Assembly: GCF_902833225.1 (NCBI RefSeq)
Contig: NZ_CADFEI010000019.1
Coordinates: 1 to 64,000, forward strand
Length of the DNA stretch: 64,000 nucleotides
Reading direction: 5' to 3'
DNA from: Burkholderia sp. BCC1644
Lineage (GTDB): Bacteria; Pseudomonadota; Gammaproteobacteria; Burkholderiales; Burkholderiaceae
Of this stretch, positions 37,007 to 45,993 are shown piece after piece (position 1 is the first letter of the stretch; each line of letters begins with the position of its first letter). Below the pieces are notes generated by a model that was not told where the DNA came from, made no database searches, and saw only the letters and a program-made list of their open reading frames with translations. A program made the position numbers and the translations under genes.

Positions 37007-38416
37007 ATGACGTCCCAACTGCACAAAAAGGGCGAGGCCTGGTCGGCCCGCTTCTCGGAACCGATGTCGGAACTGGTCAAGCGCTACACGTCGTCGGTGT
37101 TTTTCGACAAGCGCCTCGCGCTCGTCGACATCGCCGGCTCGCTCGCGCACGCGAACATGCTCGCCGCGCAGAAGATCATCAGCGCCGACGACCTGGCCGC
37201 GATCGAACGCGGGATGGCGCAGATCAAGGGCGAGATCGAGCGCGGCGAATTCGAATGGCAGCTCGACCTGGAAGACGTCCACCTGAACATCGAGGCGCGC
37301 CTGACCGCACTGATCGGCGATGCCGGCAAGCGCCTGCACACGGGCCGCTCGCGCAACGACCAGGTCGCGACCGACATCCGCCTGTGGCTGCGCGGCGAGA
37401 TCGACCGCATCGGCGGTCTGCTCACCGACCTGCGCGGCGCGCTGATCGACCTCGCGGAACAGAACGCCGACACGATCATGCCGGGCTTCACGCACCTGCA
37501 GGTCGCGCAACCCGTCACGTTCGGCCACCACCTGCTCGCCTACGTCGAGATGTTCACGCGCGACGCGGAGCGCATGCGCGACTGCCGTACCCGCGTGAAC
37601 CGCCTGCCGCTCGGCGCGGCCGCGCTCGCGGGCACGAGCTACCCGATCGACCGTCACGCAGTGGCGAAGACGCTCGGCTTCGACGGCATCTGCGCGAACT
37701 CGCTCGACGCCGTGTCCGATCGCGACTTCGCGATCGAATTCACGGCGGCATCGGCACTCGTGATGACGCACGTGTCGCGCTTCTCCGAAGAACTCGTGCT
37801 GTGGATGAGCCCGCGCGTCGGCTTCATCGACATTGCCGACCGCTTCTGCACCGGCAGCTCGATCATGCCGCAGAAGAAGAACCCGGACGTGCCCGAACTC
37901 GCGCGCGGCAAGACGGGCCGCGTGAACGGCCACCTGATGGCGCTGCTGACGCTGATGAAGGGCCAGCCGCTTGCCTACAACAAGGACAACCAGGAAGACA
38001 AGGAGCCGCTGTTCGACACGGTCGACACCGTCGCCGACACGCTGCGGATCTTTGCCGAGATGGTCGCGGGCATCACCGTGAAGCCGGACGCGATGCGTGC
38101 GGCCGCGCTGCAGGGCTTCTCGACCGCCACCGACCTCGCCGACTACCTCGTGAAGCGCGGCCTGCCGTTCCGCGATGCGCACGAAGCCGTCGCGCACGCG
38201 GTGAAGGTCTGCGACGACCGCGGCATCGACCTGGCCGACCTGACGCTCGACGAGATGAAGCAGGAACTGCCGAACGTCGCGCACCTGATCGGCGAAGACG
38301 TGTTCGGCTACCTGACGCTCGAGGGTTCGGTCGCCAGCCGCAACCACCCGGGCGGCACCGCGCCCGACCAGGTGCGTGCGGCCGTCAAGGCGGCCCGCGC
38401 CGCACTGGGCCGGTAA
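37007..38416 (+). CDS. argH: Argininosuccinate lyase
   Basis: A 469-residue enzyme that splits argininosuccinate into arginine and fumarate, the last step of arginine synthesis. It belongs to the fumarase/aspartase superfamily, with the signature [20 protein letters not shown], the segment [19 protein letters not shown] and [16 protein letters not shown]. The start [16 protein letters not shown] is the usual N-terminus. It appears monocistronic, with its own -10 and a strong terminator. Confidence 0.97.
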   Translation: MTSQLHKKGEAWSARFSEPMSELVKRYTSSVFFDKRLALVDIAGSLAHANMLAAQKIISADDLAAIERGMAQIKGEIERGEFEWQLDLEDVHLNIEARLTALIGDAGKRLHTGRSRNDQVATDIRLWLRGEIDRIGGLLTDLRGALIDLAEQNADTIMPGFTHLQVAQPVTFGHHLLAYVEMFTRDAERMRDCRTRVNRLPLGAAALAGTSYPIDRHAVAKTLGFDGICANSLDAVSDRDFAIEFTAASALVMTHVSRFSEELVLWMSPRVGFIDIADRFCTGSSIMPQKKNPDVPELARGKTGRVNGHLMALLTLMKGQPLAYNKDNQEDKEPLFDTVDTVADTLRIFAEMVAGITVKPDAMRAAALQGFSTATDLADYLVKRGLPFRDAHEAVAHAVKVCDDRGIDLADLTLDEMKQELPNVAHLIGEDVFGYLTLEGSVASRNHPGGTAPDQVRAAVKAARAALGR

Positions 38417-38433
38417 CAGCCTGCTGTCACGGA

Positions 38434-38457
38434 CGGACGCCTTCGGCGTCCGTTTTT
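38434..38457 (+). terminator. Intrinsic terminator after argH
   Basis: CGGACGCC-TTC-GGCGTCCG (38434-38452) followed by five T residues; a strong compact terminator. Confidence 0.9.
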
Positions 38458-38503
38458 CATTCGGGCGGCCGTTGCGCCGCTCCTCGCTTTCCCTGCTTCC
38501 CGG

Positions 38504-39196
38504 ATGCCGCCGATGACCTTTTCCGCCGCGCTCTTCGACATGGACGGCCTGCTCGTCGATTCCGAGCGGACCATCATGAACACGTGGATCGACGTGTCGA
38601 ATGCGCACGGTGTCGCGCTGACCGTCACCGACTACCTGCAGATCGTCGGCCGCTCGTTCGCCGAAGGCCAGGTCATCCTGGCGCGGCTGATCGGCAATCC
38701 CGATACGTTCGACGCCGTGCGCACCCGCGTGCGCGAGCAGCTCGCGGCGCCCGAGCCGCATCCGAAGTTTCCGCTGAAACCCGGCGCGTTCGCGCTGCTC
38801 GATGCGCTCGCGCAGGCCGGCATTCCATGCGCGGTCGCGTCGTCGTCCGCCGGTGACGTGATCCGCGCGCGGCTCGACGCGGTCGGCGTGCTGCCGTTCT
38901 TCCGCGCGATCGCGGGCGGCGACGAAGTCGCACGCGGCAAGCCCGACCCGGCCGTCTACCGGCTCGCGGCCGAACGCCTCGGCGTGCCGGCGCATGCGTG
39001 CGTCGCGTTCGAGGACAGCGACTTCGGCGCGCAGTCGGCCGCCGGCGCCGGCGCATCGGTCGTCACCGTGCCCGACCTGAAAGCACCGACTCCCGAAATC
39101 ATCGCGCTGAGCCTGCACGTGCTCGCGTCGCTCGACGATGCGGTCGCGCTCGTGCCGTCGTGGTTCGGCCTGCAAGGCACGTCGCAGCCTGCATAG
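38504..39196 (+). CDS. HAD-superfamily phosphatase (beta-phosphoglucomutase-like, subfamily IA)
   Basis: A 230-residue HAD hydrolase. Motif I is FDMDGLLVDSE (nucleophile Asp12 and Asp14), motif II is the Ser in VASSS, the conserved Lys is in RGKPDPAVY, and motif IV is VAFEDSDFGAQSA. It resembles YniC/YcjU-type sugar phosphatases or phosphoglucomutases; the exact substrate is unknown. The ATG at 38504 is listed, with another at 38513 (MTFSAALF) equally possible. It lies downstream of argH beyond a terminator. Confidence 0.88.
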   Translation: MPPMTFSAALFDMDGLLVDSERTIMNTWIDVSNAHGVALTVTDYLQIVGRSFAEGQVILARLIGNPDTFDAVRTRVREQLAAPEPHPKFPLKPGAFALLDALAQAGIPCAVASSSAGDVIRARLDAVGVLPFFRAIAGGDEVARGKPDPAVYRLAAERLGVPAHACVAFEDSDFGAQSAAGAGASVVTVPDLKAPTPEIIALSLHVLASLDDAVALVPSWFGLQGTSQPA

Positions 39197-39221
39197 GCGT
39201 CGCCGCACGCCGCGCAATGCA

Positions 39222-39250
39222 AAACGGGCACCCCAGGGTGCCCGTTTCGT
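39222..39250. terminator. Terminator between convergent HAD and LprI-like genes
   Basis: AAACGGGCACCC (39222-39233) pairs with GGGTGCCCGTTT (39236-39247) with a 2-base gap. It is nearly symmetrical and can act in both directions. Confidence 0.8.
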
Positions 39251-39283
39251 TGGGTTGCCGAACGACCCGCGTCGTGACGGCCG

Positions 39284-40114
39284 TTACTTGTTGCCGGCCG
39301 TCTCCGACAGCCGCTTCATCGTCGCGATGCGCGCACCGATCAGGTCGACGCGCCCGTCCTCGCCGACCAGCGGCGCCGTCGCATCGCGGAACCCGACCCA
39401 CGCGCGCTGCGCGCGTACGAGCGTCGCGGCCGAATGGGCCGGCATCTTGCGGCGCAGCTTCTGGTAATAGCGGTTCAGGTCGAACAGCGCGTGCTCGCAC
39501 GCGGCGTCCTGTTCGCACGGCCGCACGCGGCGCACGGCCGGATCGCGCGGCGCGTTTGCCGCCGGCTTGGCATTCGGCGTGGCCGCAGCCTGGGCTGCGC
39601 TCGTACCGCCCTGCGCACCGCTCGTCGCCGCGACCGGTACCGCGGCGGGCGGCGGCGCATAGCGATCGGCCGCGCCGCGCAGCGCCAGCGCGCGATCGCG
39701 CACCGGCTGCAGCTGCAGGTCGGCGCTCGACATCGCATACGACGTGCCGCGCGTCGTGTCGTACACGGCCTTCAGCAGATGTACTTCGTCCTTGCGCCAC
39801 GTGAGCCAATGGCGCTGGCTGTCCTGCCAGCCGCGCTTCGCATCGGCCGGCGCATCCTTCAACAGGCGCTGGTACGCGCCGTCCATCACGGCCTGCCACT
39901 GCTGCTGCGCTTCGCCCATGCACTGGATCTGGCCGGCCGGCGACGACCGGTCGCGCCGCGCGAGGCATTGCCGCATCGCGACGTCGATCGGGTCGGCCGC
40001 CGCGACTTCCGCGTGTGCGACGCCCGACCCTGCCAGCCCCGCCGCGCCTGCCGCCCAGACGGCGAGCGCGGCCAACGCCGCGCGCATCGCCCGGATTCGT
40101 CCGTGCGCCGCCAT
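39284..40114 (-). CDS. Exported protein with two LprI-like (DUF1311) segments
   Basis: A 276-residue exported protein. A signal-peptide-like segment (MRAALAALAVWAAGAAGLAGSGVAHA) starts at the second in-frame ATG (40087); the first (40114) overlaps the decarboxylase stop codon (TGATGG). Two LprI/DUF1311-like units follow: 'DVAMRQCLARRDRS..QIQCMGEAQQQWQAVMDGAYQRLL' and, after a Pro/Ala linker, 'PCEQDAACEHALFDLNRYYQKLRRKM..RAQRAWVGFRDA'. Each has the paired Cys and the 'W..R....' end. Relatives include the lysozyme inhibitor-like LprI. The function here is unknown. Probably co-transcribed with the decarboxylase. Confidence 0.75.
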   Translation of the reverse strand: MAAHGRIRAMRAALAALAVWAAGAAGLAGSGVAHAEVAAADPIDVAMRQCLARRDRSSPAGQIQCMGEAQQQWQAVMDGAYQRLLKDAPADAKRGWQDSQRHWLTWRKDEVHLLKAVYDTTRGTSYAMSSADLQLQPVRDRALALRGAADRYAPPPAAVPVAATSGAQGGTSAAQAAATPNAKPAANAPRDPAVRRVRPCEQDAACEHALFDLNRYYQKLRRKMPAHSAATLVRAQRAWVGFRDATAPLVGEDGRVDLIGARIATMKRLSETAGNK

Positions 40115-42393
40115 CAGTCGCGCACGCAGTCGACGAAGTACTCGACGCGGCCGTTCACCTCTTCCGCGACGAGGCCGTGGATGTCGGTGTGGAAGCCCGG
40201 GAAACGCTCGTTGAAGTCGCGCGCGAACCGCAGGTAGTTCACGATCGTCTTGTTGAAGCGCTCGCCCGGGATCAGGAGCGGAATGCCCGGCGGGTACGGC
40301 GTGAGCAGGATGCTCGTCACGCGGCCTTCGAGCTCGTCGAGCGGCACGCGGTCGATCTTGCGGTGCGCGAGCTTCGCGAACGCGTCCGACGGCTTCATCG
40401 CCGGTTCCATGTCCGACAGGTACATCTCCGTCGTCAGGCGGGCGATGTCGTTCGCGCGGTACACGTCGTGGATCTGCGCGCACAGGTCGCGCAGGCCGAC
40501 ACGCTCGTAGCGCGGATGCTGCGCGACGAATTCCGGCAGCACGCGCCACAGCGGCTGGTTGTTGTCGTAGTCGTCCTTGAACTGCTGCAGCTCGGTCACC
40601 ATCGAGTTCCAGCGGCCCTTCGTGATGCCGATCGTGAACATGATGAAGAACGAGTACAGGCCGGTCTTCTCGACGATGATCCCGTGCTCGGCCAGGTACT
40701 TCGTGACGATCGCGGCCGGAATGCCCGTCTCGCCGAACTCGCCGTCGACGTCGAGCCCCGGCGTGATGATCGTCGCCTTGATCGGGTCGAGCATGTTGAA
40801 GCCTTCAGCCAGCGGGCCGAAGCCGTGCCAGTGGTCGTTCGGCTTCAGCATCCAGTCCTCGCGCGAGCCGATGCCTTCCTCGGACAGGTTGTCCGGGCCC
40901 CACACGCTGAAGAACCAGTCGTCGCCGTATTCGGCGTCGACCTTGCGCATCGCGCGGCGGAAGTCGATCGCTTCCGCGATCGATTCCTCGACGAGCGCGG
41001 TGCCGCCCGGCGGCTCCATCATCGCGGCCGCGACGTCGCACGACGCGATGATCGCGTACTGCGGGCTCGTCGACGTGTGCATCAGGTACGCCTCGTTGAA
41101 GCGGTGCTTGTCGAACGTGCGATTCTCCGAATCCTGCACGACGATCTGCGACGCCTGCGAGATGCCCGCGAGCAGCTTGTGCGTCGAGTGCGTCGCGAAC
41201 ACGAGCGCGCCCGTGCGCGGACGGCCGTCGCCGATCGCATGCATGTCGCGGTAGAAATCGTGGAACGTCGCGTGCGGCAGCCACGCTTCGTCGAAGTGCA
41301 GGGTGTCGAGCAGGTCGCCCAGCAAGTCCTTGATCATCTCGACGTTGTAGACGACGCCGTCGTACGTGCTCTGCGTGATCGTCAGGATCCGCGGCTTCAT
41401 GTCCGGGTTCTCGCGCATCGCTTCGCGCGCGAACGGGTTCGCCTCGATCTTCTTGCGGATGTTCTCCGGCTTGAATTCGTCGCGCGGGATCGGCCCGATG
41501 ATGCCGAAGTGGTTGCGCGTCGGCGTCAGGAACACGGGAATCGCGCCCGTCATCGTGATCGCGTGCAGGATCGACTTGTGGCAGTTGCGGTCGACCAGCA
41601 CGATGTCGCCCGGCGCGACGGTCGCATGCCAGACGATCTTGTTCGACGTCGACGTGCCGTTGGTCACGAAGAACAGGTGGTCGGCGCTGAAGATGCGCGC
41701 CGCATTGCGCTCGGACGCCGCGACCGGGCCCGTGTGGTCGAGCAGCTGGCCGAGTTCGTCCACCGCGTTGCAGACGTCCGCGCGCAGCATGTTCTCGCCG
41801 AAGAACTGGTGGAACATCTGGCCGAGCGGGTTCTTCAGGAACGCGACGCCGCCCGAGTGGCCCGGGCAGTGCCACGAGTACGAGCCTTCGTCCGCGTACT
41901 TGACGAGTTCCTTGAAGAACGGCGGTGCGAGCGAGTCGAGATAGACCTTCGCTTCACGGATGATGTGGCGCGCGACGAACTCAGGCGTGTCCTCGAACAT
42001 GTGGATGAAGCCGTGCAGTTCGCGCAGGATGTCGTTCGGCAGATGGCGCGACGTGCGCGTTTCGCCGTACAGGAAGATCGGGATGTCCGCATTGCGGCGG
42101 CGCACTTCGGTGACGAACGCGCGCAGCTCGATGATCGCGGTTGCGAGCTCGGGCAGCTCGCCGTCCTGGCCGGTCTCGCCGAGCATGAGTTCGTCGTCGT
42201 CGATCGACAGGATGAAGCACGACGCGCGGCTCGACTGCTGCGCGAACGACGTCAGATCGCCGTAGCTCGTGAGGCCGAGGACTTCGACGCCCTCTTTCTC
42301 GATCGCTTCGGCCAACGCCCGGATGCCGGAGCCCGAGATGTTCTCGGAGCGGAAATCTTCGTCGATGATGACGACGGGGAAACGAAACTTCAT
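40114..42393 (-). CDS. Biodegradative-type Orn/Lys/Arg decarboxylase (PLP)
   Basis: A 759-residue fold-type I PLP decarboxylase of the AdiA/CadA/LdcC class (about 715-755 residues). The N-terminal wing domain (1-150) starts MKFRFPVVIIDEDFRSENISGSG. The PLP-binding Lys406 is in FATHSTHKLLAGISQ, with 'DEAWLPHATFH' before it. The C-terminal domain has 'LLTPYPPGIPLLIPGE'. It makes cadaverine, agmatine or putrescine from lysine, arginine or ornithine; I cannot separate these by eye, though arginine/lysine is likely. Possible uses are acid resistance and polyamine supply. It is followed by an LprI-like exported protein overlapping by one base. Confidence 0.93.
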   Translation of the reverse strand: MKFRFPVVIIDEDFRSENISGSGIRALAEAIEKEGVEVLGLTSYGDLTSFAQQSSRASCFILSIDDDELMLGETGQDGELPELATAIIELRAFVTEVRRRNADIPIFLYGETRTSRHLPNDILRELHGFIHMFEDTPEFVARHIIREAKVYLDSLAPPFFKELVKYADEGSYSWHCPGHSGGVAFLKNPLGQMFHQFFGENMLRADVCNAVDELGQLLDHTGPVAASERNAARIFSADHLFFVTNGTSTSNKIVWHATVAPGDIVLVDRNCHKSILHAITMTGAIPVFLTPTRNHFGIIGPIPRDEFKPENIRKKIEANPFAREAMRENPDMKPRILTITQSTYDGVVYNVEMIKDLLGDLLDTLHFDEAWLPHATFHDFYRDMHAIGDGRPRTGALVFATHSTHKLLAGISQASQIVVQDSENRTFDKHRFNEAYLMHTSTSPQYAIIASCDVAAAMMEPPGGTALVEESIAEAIDFRRAMRKVDAEYGDDWFFSVWGPDNLSEEGIGSREDWMLKPNDHWHGFGPLAEGFNMLDPIKATIITPGLDVDGEFGETGIPAAIVTKYLAEHGIIVEKTGLYSFFIMFTIGITKGRWNSMVTELQQFKDDYDNNQPLWRVLPEFVAQHPRYERVGLRDLCAQIHDVYRANDIARLTTEMYLSDMEPAMKPSDAFAKLAHRKIDRVPLDELEGRVTSILLTPYPPGIPLLIPGERFNKTIVNYLRFARDFNERFPGFHTDIHGLVAEEVNGRVEYFVDCVRD

Positions 42394-42474
42394 GGGCGAT
42401 TCTCCAAAAAGAACGACCGCGGCGCGTCACGCGCAGCGGTCACCCGGAAACTGGTGAGACGTTATGCAACCAGA

Positions 42475-43044
42475 TCAGGTTTTCGGCAGCGTGACACCAC
42501 GCTGCCCCTGATACTTGCCGCCGCGATCGGCGTACGACACGTCGCACACTTCGTCGCTCTCGAAGAAGAGCACCTGGGCGACGCCTTCGTTCGCGTAGAT
42601 CTTCGCGGGCAACGGCGTGGTGTTCGAGAATTCCAGCGTGACGTAGCCTTCCCACTCGGGTTCGAACGGCGTCACGTTGACGATGATCCCGCAGCGCGCA
42701 TAGGTCGACTTGCCGAGGCAGACCGTCAGCACGGTGCGCGGGATGCGGAAATATTCGACGGTGCGGGCCAGCGCGAACGAATTCGGCGGGATGATGCACA
42801 CGTCGCCCTTGAAATCGACAAACGAACCCTCGTCGAAGTTCTTCGGATCGACGATCGTCGAGTTGATGTTCGTGAAGATCTTGAATTCGTCCGCGCAGCG
42901 GATGTCGTAGCCGTAGCTCGACGTGCCGTAGCTGACGATCCGGCGGCCGTCCTCGGACGCGCGAACCTGATCGCGCACGAACGGCTCGATCATTTTGTGC
43001 TCTTCGGCCATGCGCCGAATCCATTTGTCGGACTTGATACTCAT
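42475..43044 (-). CDS. dcd: dCTP deaminase
   Basis: A 189-residue enzyme converting dCTP to dUTP for thymidylate synthesis. It shows [17 protein letters not shown], the active-site segment [20 protein letters not shown] with the catalytic Glu, and [12 protein letters not shown]. Length and N-terminus ([22 protein letters not shown]) fit the proteobacterial homotrimeric family. It lies 81 bp upstream of the decarboxylase gene in the same direction, so co-transcription is possible. Confidence 0.97.
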   Translation of the reverse strand: MSIKSDKWIRRMAEEHKMIEPFVRDQVRASEDGRRIVSYGTSSYGYDIRCADEFKIFTNINSTIVDPKNFDEGSFVDFKGDVCIIPPNSFALARTVEYFRIPRTVLTVCLGKSTYARCGIIVNVTPFEPEWEGYVTLEFSNTTPLPAKIYANEGVAQVLFFESDEVCDVSYADRGGKYQGQRGVTLPKT

Positions 43045-43070
43045 ATCGGGGCGCCAGGAAACGCTGCGTG

Positions 43071-43102
43071 ACAGAAAACGAAAGCCGCCGATACAAGGCG
43101 GC
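43071..43102 (-). terminator. Intrinsic terminator after the SodC-like gene
   Basis: On the minus strand GCCGCC pairs with GGCGGC across a 7-base loop (43084-43102), followed by TTTCGTTTTC. It ends the SodC-like transcript before dcd. Confidence 0.7.
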
Positions 43103-43156
43103 GGCCGGGAAAGGCGGACATTTTACGCGATCATCGGCCGGCGCACGCGGCGGCCG

Positions 43157-43693
43157 TCAACGGATCACGCCGCAGGCCAGCGCGGGCCCCGCGCCATGCT
43201 GCGGAAACGCGGGATCGCTCGGTTCGCGGTGCACCAGCACCGCGCGGTTCATCGCCGAGCGCACGCCGTCGAGGGCCAGATCGGGCGCGACGATGAAGCC
43301 GGCCGCGACGCCGTTCGCGTCCGCATGGATGTTGCCGAGATCGCCGGCGACGCGCGCCCCCGCGCGCAGGCGGTCGGCGGCCGGCGCGAACACCTGGCCG
43401 GCGCTCGAGCCGTCGCCCGCGTTGCAGTCGCCGCGCTCGTGCACCTGCAGCGCATGGTCGCTGTTCGGCGGCAGACCGGCCAGGTTGTAGGTGACCTGGA
43501 CGCCGTCCGGGCGCTCGACGAACGTCACCGCGCCGCGCGCCTGCGCGCCGACCGTCGGCTGCAGTTGTGCGTCGGCCCGTTTTTCGTGCGTCGAGGAAAA
43601 GGAGGTACAGCCGGCCAGCAGGCCCAGCGCGGCGGCGGCCAGCAGCGCGCGCTGCGCGCGGCCGGCGCGCACGCCGTGATGTCGTTGTTTCAT
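43157..43693 (-). CDS. SodC-fold (Cu/Zn superoxide dismutase family) lipoprotein lacking most metal ligands
   Basis: A 178-residue exported protein with a lipobox (LLAGC, Cys29). The fold is recognisably SodC: 'ALQVHERGDCNAGDGSSAG', 'VAGDLGNIHADANGVAAGFIV', 'AVLVHREPSD' and the C-terminal LACGVIR, including the disulfide pair Cys90/Cys174. However, against human SOD1, the first Cu-binding His46 is Gln83, the bridging His63 falls at Gln100/Val101, and His71 and His80 have no His counterpart. Only His85, Asp118 and His155 remain. The active-site Arg143 position is Ala171. It is therefore unlikely to dismutate superoxide and may be a structural, chaperone-like or ligand-binding paralogue. The start MKQRHHGVRA precedes the signal sequence directly. 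Confidence 0.85.
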   Translation of the reverse strand: MKQRHHGVRAGRAQRALLAAAALGLLAGCTSFSSTHEKRADAQLQPTVGAQARGAVTFVERPDGVQVTYNLAGLPPNSDHALQVHERGDCNAGDGSSAGQVFAPAADRLRAGARVAGDLGNIHADANGVAAGFIVAPDLALDGVRSAMNRAVLVHREPSDPAFPQHGAGPALACGVIR

Positions 43694-43826
43694 TCGATCC
43701 TCATGCCGGCTGGCGGCCGTTTGACACGACGGCCGCGCCGGGCGGGTAAAGGGACCCGGGAAAAGTCGCCATGATACCGCGCCTCGTGGCGCCGTAAACA
43801 GCGTAAGGGCCCGCCCCGCAAGGGTT

Positions 43827-44918
43827 TTACGTATTTTGAACAACGATCGACGGGAACTTCGACGTCATGTCGCGCGATCGCTCGGCAATCGCGAGCGCGA
43901 CGCCGCGCGCGATGTCGCGGTAGCGGCGCGCCAGCGCGCCTTCGGAATCGGCCGCCACCGTCGGCGTGCCGCTGTCGGCGCGCTCGCGGATCGCGATGTC
44001 GAGCGGCAGGCTGCCGAGCACGTTCACGTCGTAGTCCTTCGCCATCCGCTCGGCGCCGCCGGCGCCGAAGATGTGCTCTTCGTGGCCGCAGTTCGAGCAG
44101 ATGTGGATGCTCATGTTTTCGACGATACCGAGGATCGGAATCCCGACCTTCTCGAACATCTTCAGGCCCTTCTTCGCGTCGAGCAGCGCGATGTCCTGCG
44201 GTGTCGTGACGATCACCGCGCCGGTGACGGGCACGCGCTGCGCGAGCGTGAGCTGGATGTCGCCGGTGCCGGGCGGCATGTCGACGATCAGGTAGTCGAG
44301 TTCGCGCCAGTTGGTCTGGCGCAGCAGCTGTTCGAGCGCGGAGGTCGCCATCGGGCCGCGCCACACCATCGGATTGTCTTCCTCGATCAGGAAGCCGATC
44401 GAGTTCGCCTGCAGCCCGTGGCCGACAAGCGGGTTCATCGACTGGTTGTCCGGCGACTCGGGGCGCTGGCCGTGGATACCGAGCATCGTCGGCAGCGACG
44501 GGCCGTAGATGTCGGCGTCGAGGATGCCGACCGACGCGCCTTCCGCGGCGAGCGCGAGCGCGAGGTTCACGGCCGTCGTGCTCTTGCCGACGCCGCCCTT
44601 GCCCGATGCGACCGCGACGATGTTCTTCACGTTCGGCAGCAGCTTCACGCCGCGCTGCACCGTGTGCGCGACGATCTCCTGCGACACGGCGACGCGTGCG
44701 TCGCGCACGCCCGGCACGGCCTGGAGCGCGGCGGTGACGCGCGCGCGCACGTCGTCGTGCTGGCTGCGCGCGGGATAACCGAGCACCACGTCAAGCGCCA
44801 CGACATCGCCGTCGATCGCGACGTTGCGCACGCCCTTGTTCGCCGCGTACGGGCGGCCGGTATTGGGGTCGACGACTGCCGCCAGCGCGGCGTCGACTTG
44901 TGCCCGGTCAATGCTCAT
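43827..44918 (-). CDS. apbC: Iron-sulfur cluster carrier Mrp/ApbC (P-loop ATPase)
   Basis: A 363-residue Mrp/NBP35-family ATPase that binds and transfers Fe-S clusters to apo-proteins. An N-terminal MIP18/DUF59-type domain (1-85) precedes the deviant Walker A VASGKGGVGKSTTAVNLALAL (about 105-125). Other features are GILDADIYGPSLPTMLG, YLIVDMPPGTGDIQLTL, and the paired Cys CSNCGHEE (CxxC) for the cluster. The start MSIDRAQVDAAL gives the normal N-terminus. It is divergent from an OmpA-family gene; mrp near metG is a conserved neighbourhood in proteobacteria. Confidence 0.95.
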   Translation of the reverse strand: MSIDRAQVDAALAAVVDPNTGRPYAANKGVRNVAIDGDVVALDVVLGYPARSQHDDVRARVTAALQAVPGVRDARVAVSQEIVAHTVQRGVKLLPNVKNIVAVASGKGGVGKSTTAVNLALALAAEGASVGILDADIYGPSLPTMLGIHGQRPESPDNQSMNPLVGHGLQANSIGFLIEEDNPMVWRGPMATSALEQLLRQTNWRELDYLIVDMPPGTGDIQLTLAQRVPVTGAVIVTTPQDIALLDAKKGLKMFEKVGIPILGIVENMSIHICSNCGHEEHIFGAGGAERMAKDYDVNVLGSLPLDIAIRERADSGTPTVAADSEGALARRYRDIARGVALAIAERSRDMTSKFPSIVVQNT

Positions 44919-45269
44919 CGAAACTCCATGAAAACGTTTTTCTCGCGCGCAAACGTCAAAAAATATCAAATTACGCTGCGAAAATCGGGAAAAGTGAAAG
45001 AATCTGTTGCACGCCATTGCGCGAACGCGCGACCCGGCGCACTCTTCGCGTGCGGCATGCTATGGGGCCAAATCGGCCACTTACCGCCTATATTGTAGAG
45101 GCTGACGCGTCGCACTGTCCGAACAGCCACGCTGACGGACAGGGCATGCGGCCGCTTCGGCGGCTGCCGCGAGCGCAGGCCTGCCCTCCTTTTTCGGGCG
45201 GCCCGCGCTGGGAGCCGTAACTGTTGTTGTCGTCGTTGTCGACTCGTTCAACCAAGAGAGGAATCCAAG
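44919..45269. other. Divergent intergenic region, apbC / OmpA-family gene
   Basis: 351 bp without a supported gene. An A+T-rich spot at 45088-45098 reads TATATT on the plus strand (45089-45094) and TACAAT on the minus strand (45092-45097), candidate -10 elements facing opposite ways. Downstream lies a 7 bp inverted repeat, CTGTCCG/CGGACAG (45115-45121 and about 45139-45145), in what would be the OmpA-family leader, then GTTGTTGTCGTTGTCG, a short run of near-triplet repeats. Confidence 0.4.
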
Positions 45270-45914
45270 ATGAACATGAAAATCGCGACCCGCTTGTCCG
45301 TCTTCGCATTGGCCGGCGCATTGCTGGCAGGCTGCGCCACGCAGCAAGGCAACAATACGGCCGTCGGTACCGGCACGGGTGCGGCGCTGGGCGCAGGTAT
45401 CGGCGCGCTGGCCGGCGGCGGCAAGGGCGCGGCGATCGGCGCTGGTGTCGGCGCACTGGTCGGCGGCGTGACGGGCTACAACTGGCAGGCGATCAAGAAC
45501 AAGCTCGCGCCGTCGGCAGCGCAGACGGGCACGCAGGTCACCGAACAGCCGGACGGCTCGCTGAAGCTGAACGTGCCGAGCTCGGTCACGTTCGCGACGA
45601 ACCAGTACGCGATCACGCCGGCCTTCACGCCGCTGCTGAACGACCTGGCCACGACGCTGAACCAGAACCCGCAAGTCACGGCTTCGATCGTCGGCTACAC
45701 CGACAGCACGGGTTCGGCGCAGCTGAACCAGACGCTGTCGCAGAACCGTGCGCAAAGCGTCGTGAACGCACTCGCCCAGCGCGGCGTGAACGGCGGCCGC
45801 CTGTCGGCACAAGGCATGGGCGCATCGAACCCGATCGCGGACAACGCGAGCGAAGCCGGCCGCGCACAGAACCGCCGCGTCGAAATCTACCTGCGCGCAG
45901 CGCAGGCGCAGTAA
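45270..45914 (+). CDS. OmpA-family lipoprotein with glycine-zipper domain
   Basis: A 214-residue outer-membrane-associated protein. The signal sequence ends in a lipobox (LLAGC, Cys22). A glycine-zipper region follows (GTGTGAALGAGIGALAGGGKGAAIGAGVGALVGG), then an OmpA C-terminal peptidoglycan-binding domain (about 105-210) with 'VTFATNQYAITPAF', 'VGYTDSTGSAQLNQTLSQNRAQSVVNAL' and 'NRRVEIYL'. It resembles YiaD/OmpA-like proteins that tether the outer membrane to peptidoglycan. Two close ATGs (45270, 45276) are possible starts. Tandem hairpins follow the stop codon. Confidence 0.9.
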   Translation: MNMKIATRLSVFALAGALLAGCATQQGNNTAVGTGTGAALGAGIGALAGGGKGAAIGAGVGALVGGVTGYNWQAIKNKLAPSAAQTGTQVTEQPDGSLKLNVPSSVTFATNQYAITPAFTPLLNDLATTLNQNPQVTASIVGYTDSTGSAQLNQTLSQNRAQSVVNALAQRGVNGGRLSAQGMGASNPIADNASEAGRAQNRRVEIYLRAAQAQ

Positions 45915-45931
45915 GCGCACGACGAGGAGAA

Positions 45932-45984
45932 TGCGCGGGCAGGCTGCCCGCGCAGCCCCGCCGGACAACGCGTCCGGCGGGGCT
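45932..45984 (+). terminator. Two abutting perfect hairpins after the OmpA-family gene
   Basis: Hairpin 1 pairs TGCGCGGGCAG (45932-45942) with CTGCCCGCGCA (45944-45954) around a single G. Hairpin 2 pairs AGCCCCGCCGGAC (45954-45966) with GTCCGGCGGGGCT (45972-45984). There is no T-run after either, so they may stabilise the 3' end of an abundant message rather than act as a classical terminator. Confidence 0.6.
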
Positions 45985-45993
45985 GGTAACAAA

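Noticed and set aside
40015-43071. A 1018-codon plus-strand open frame antisense to the decarboxylase and dcd
   Set aside because: Antisense shadow with no domains; both minus-strand genes are unambiguous.
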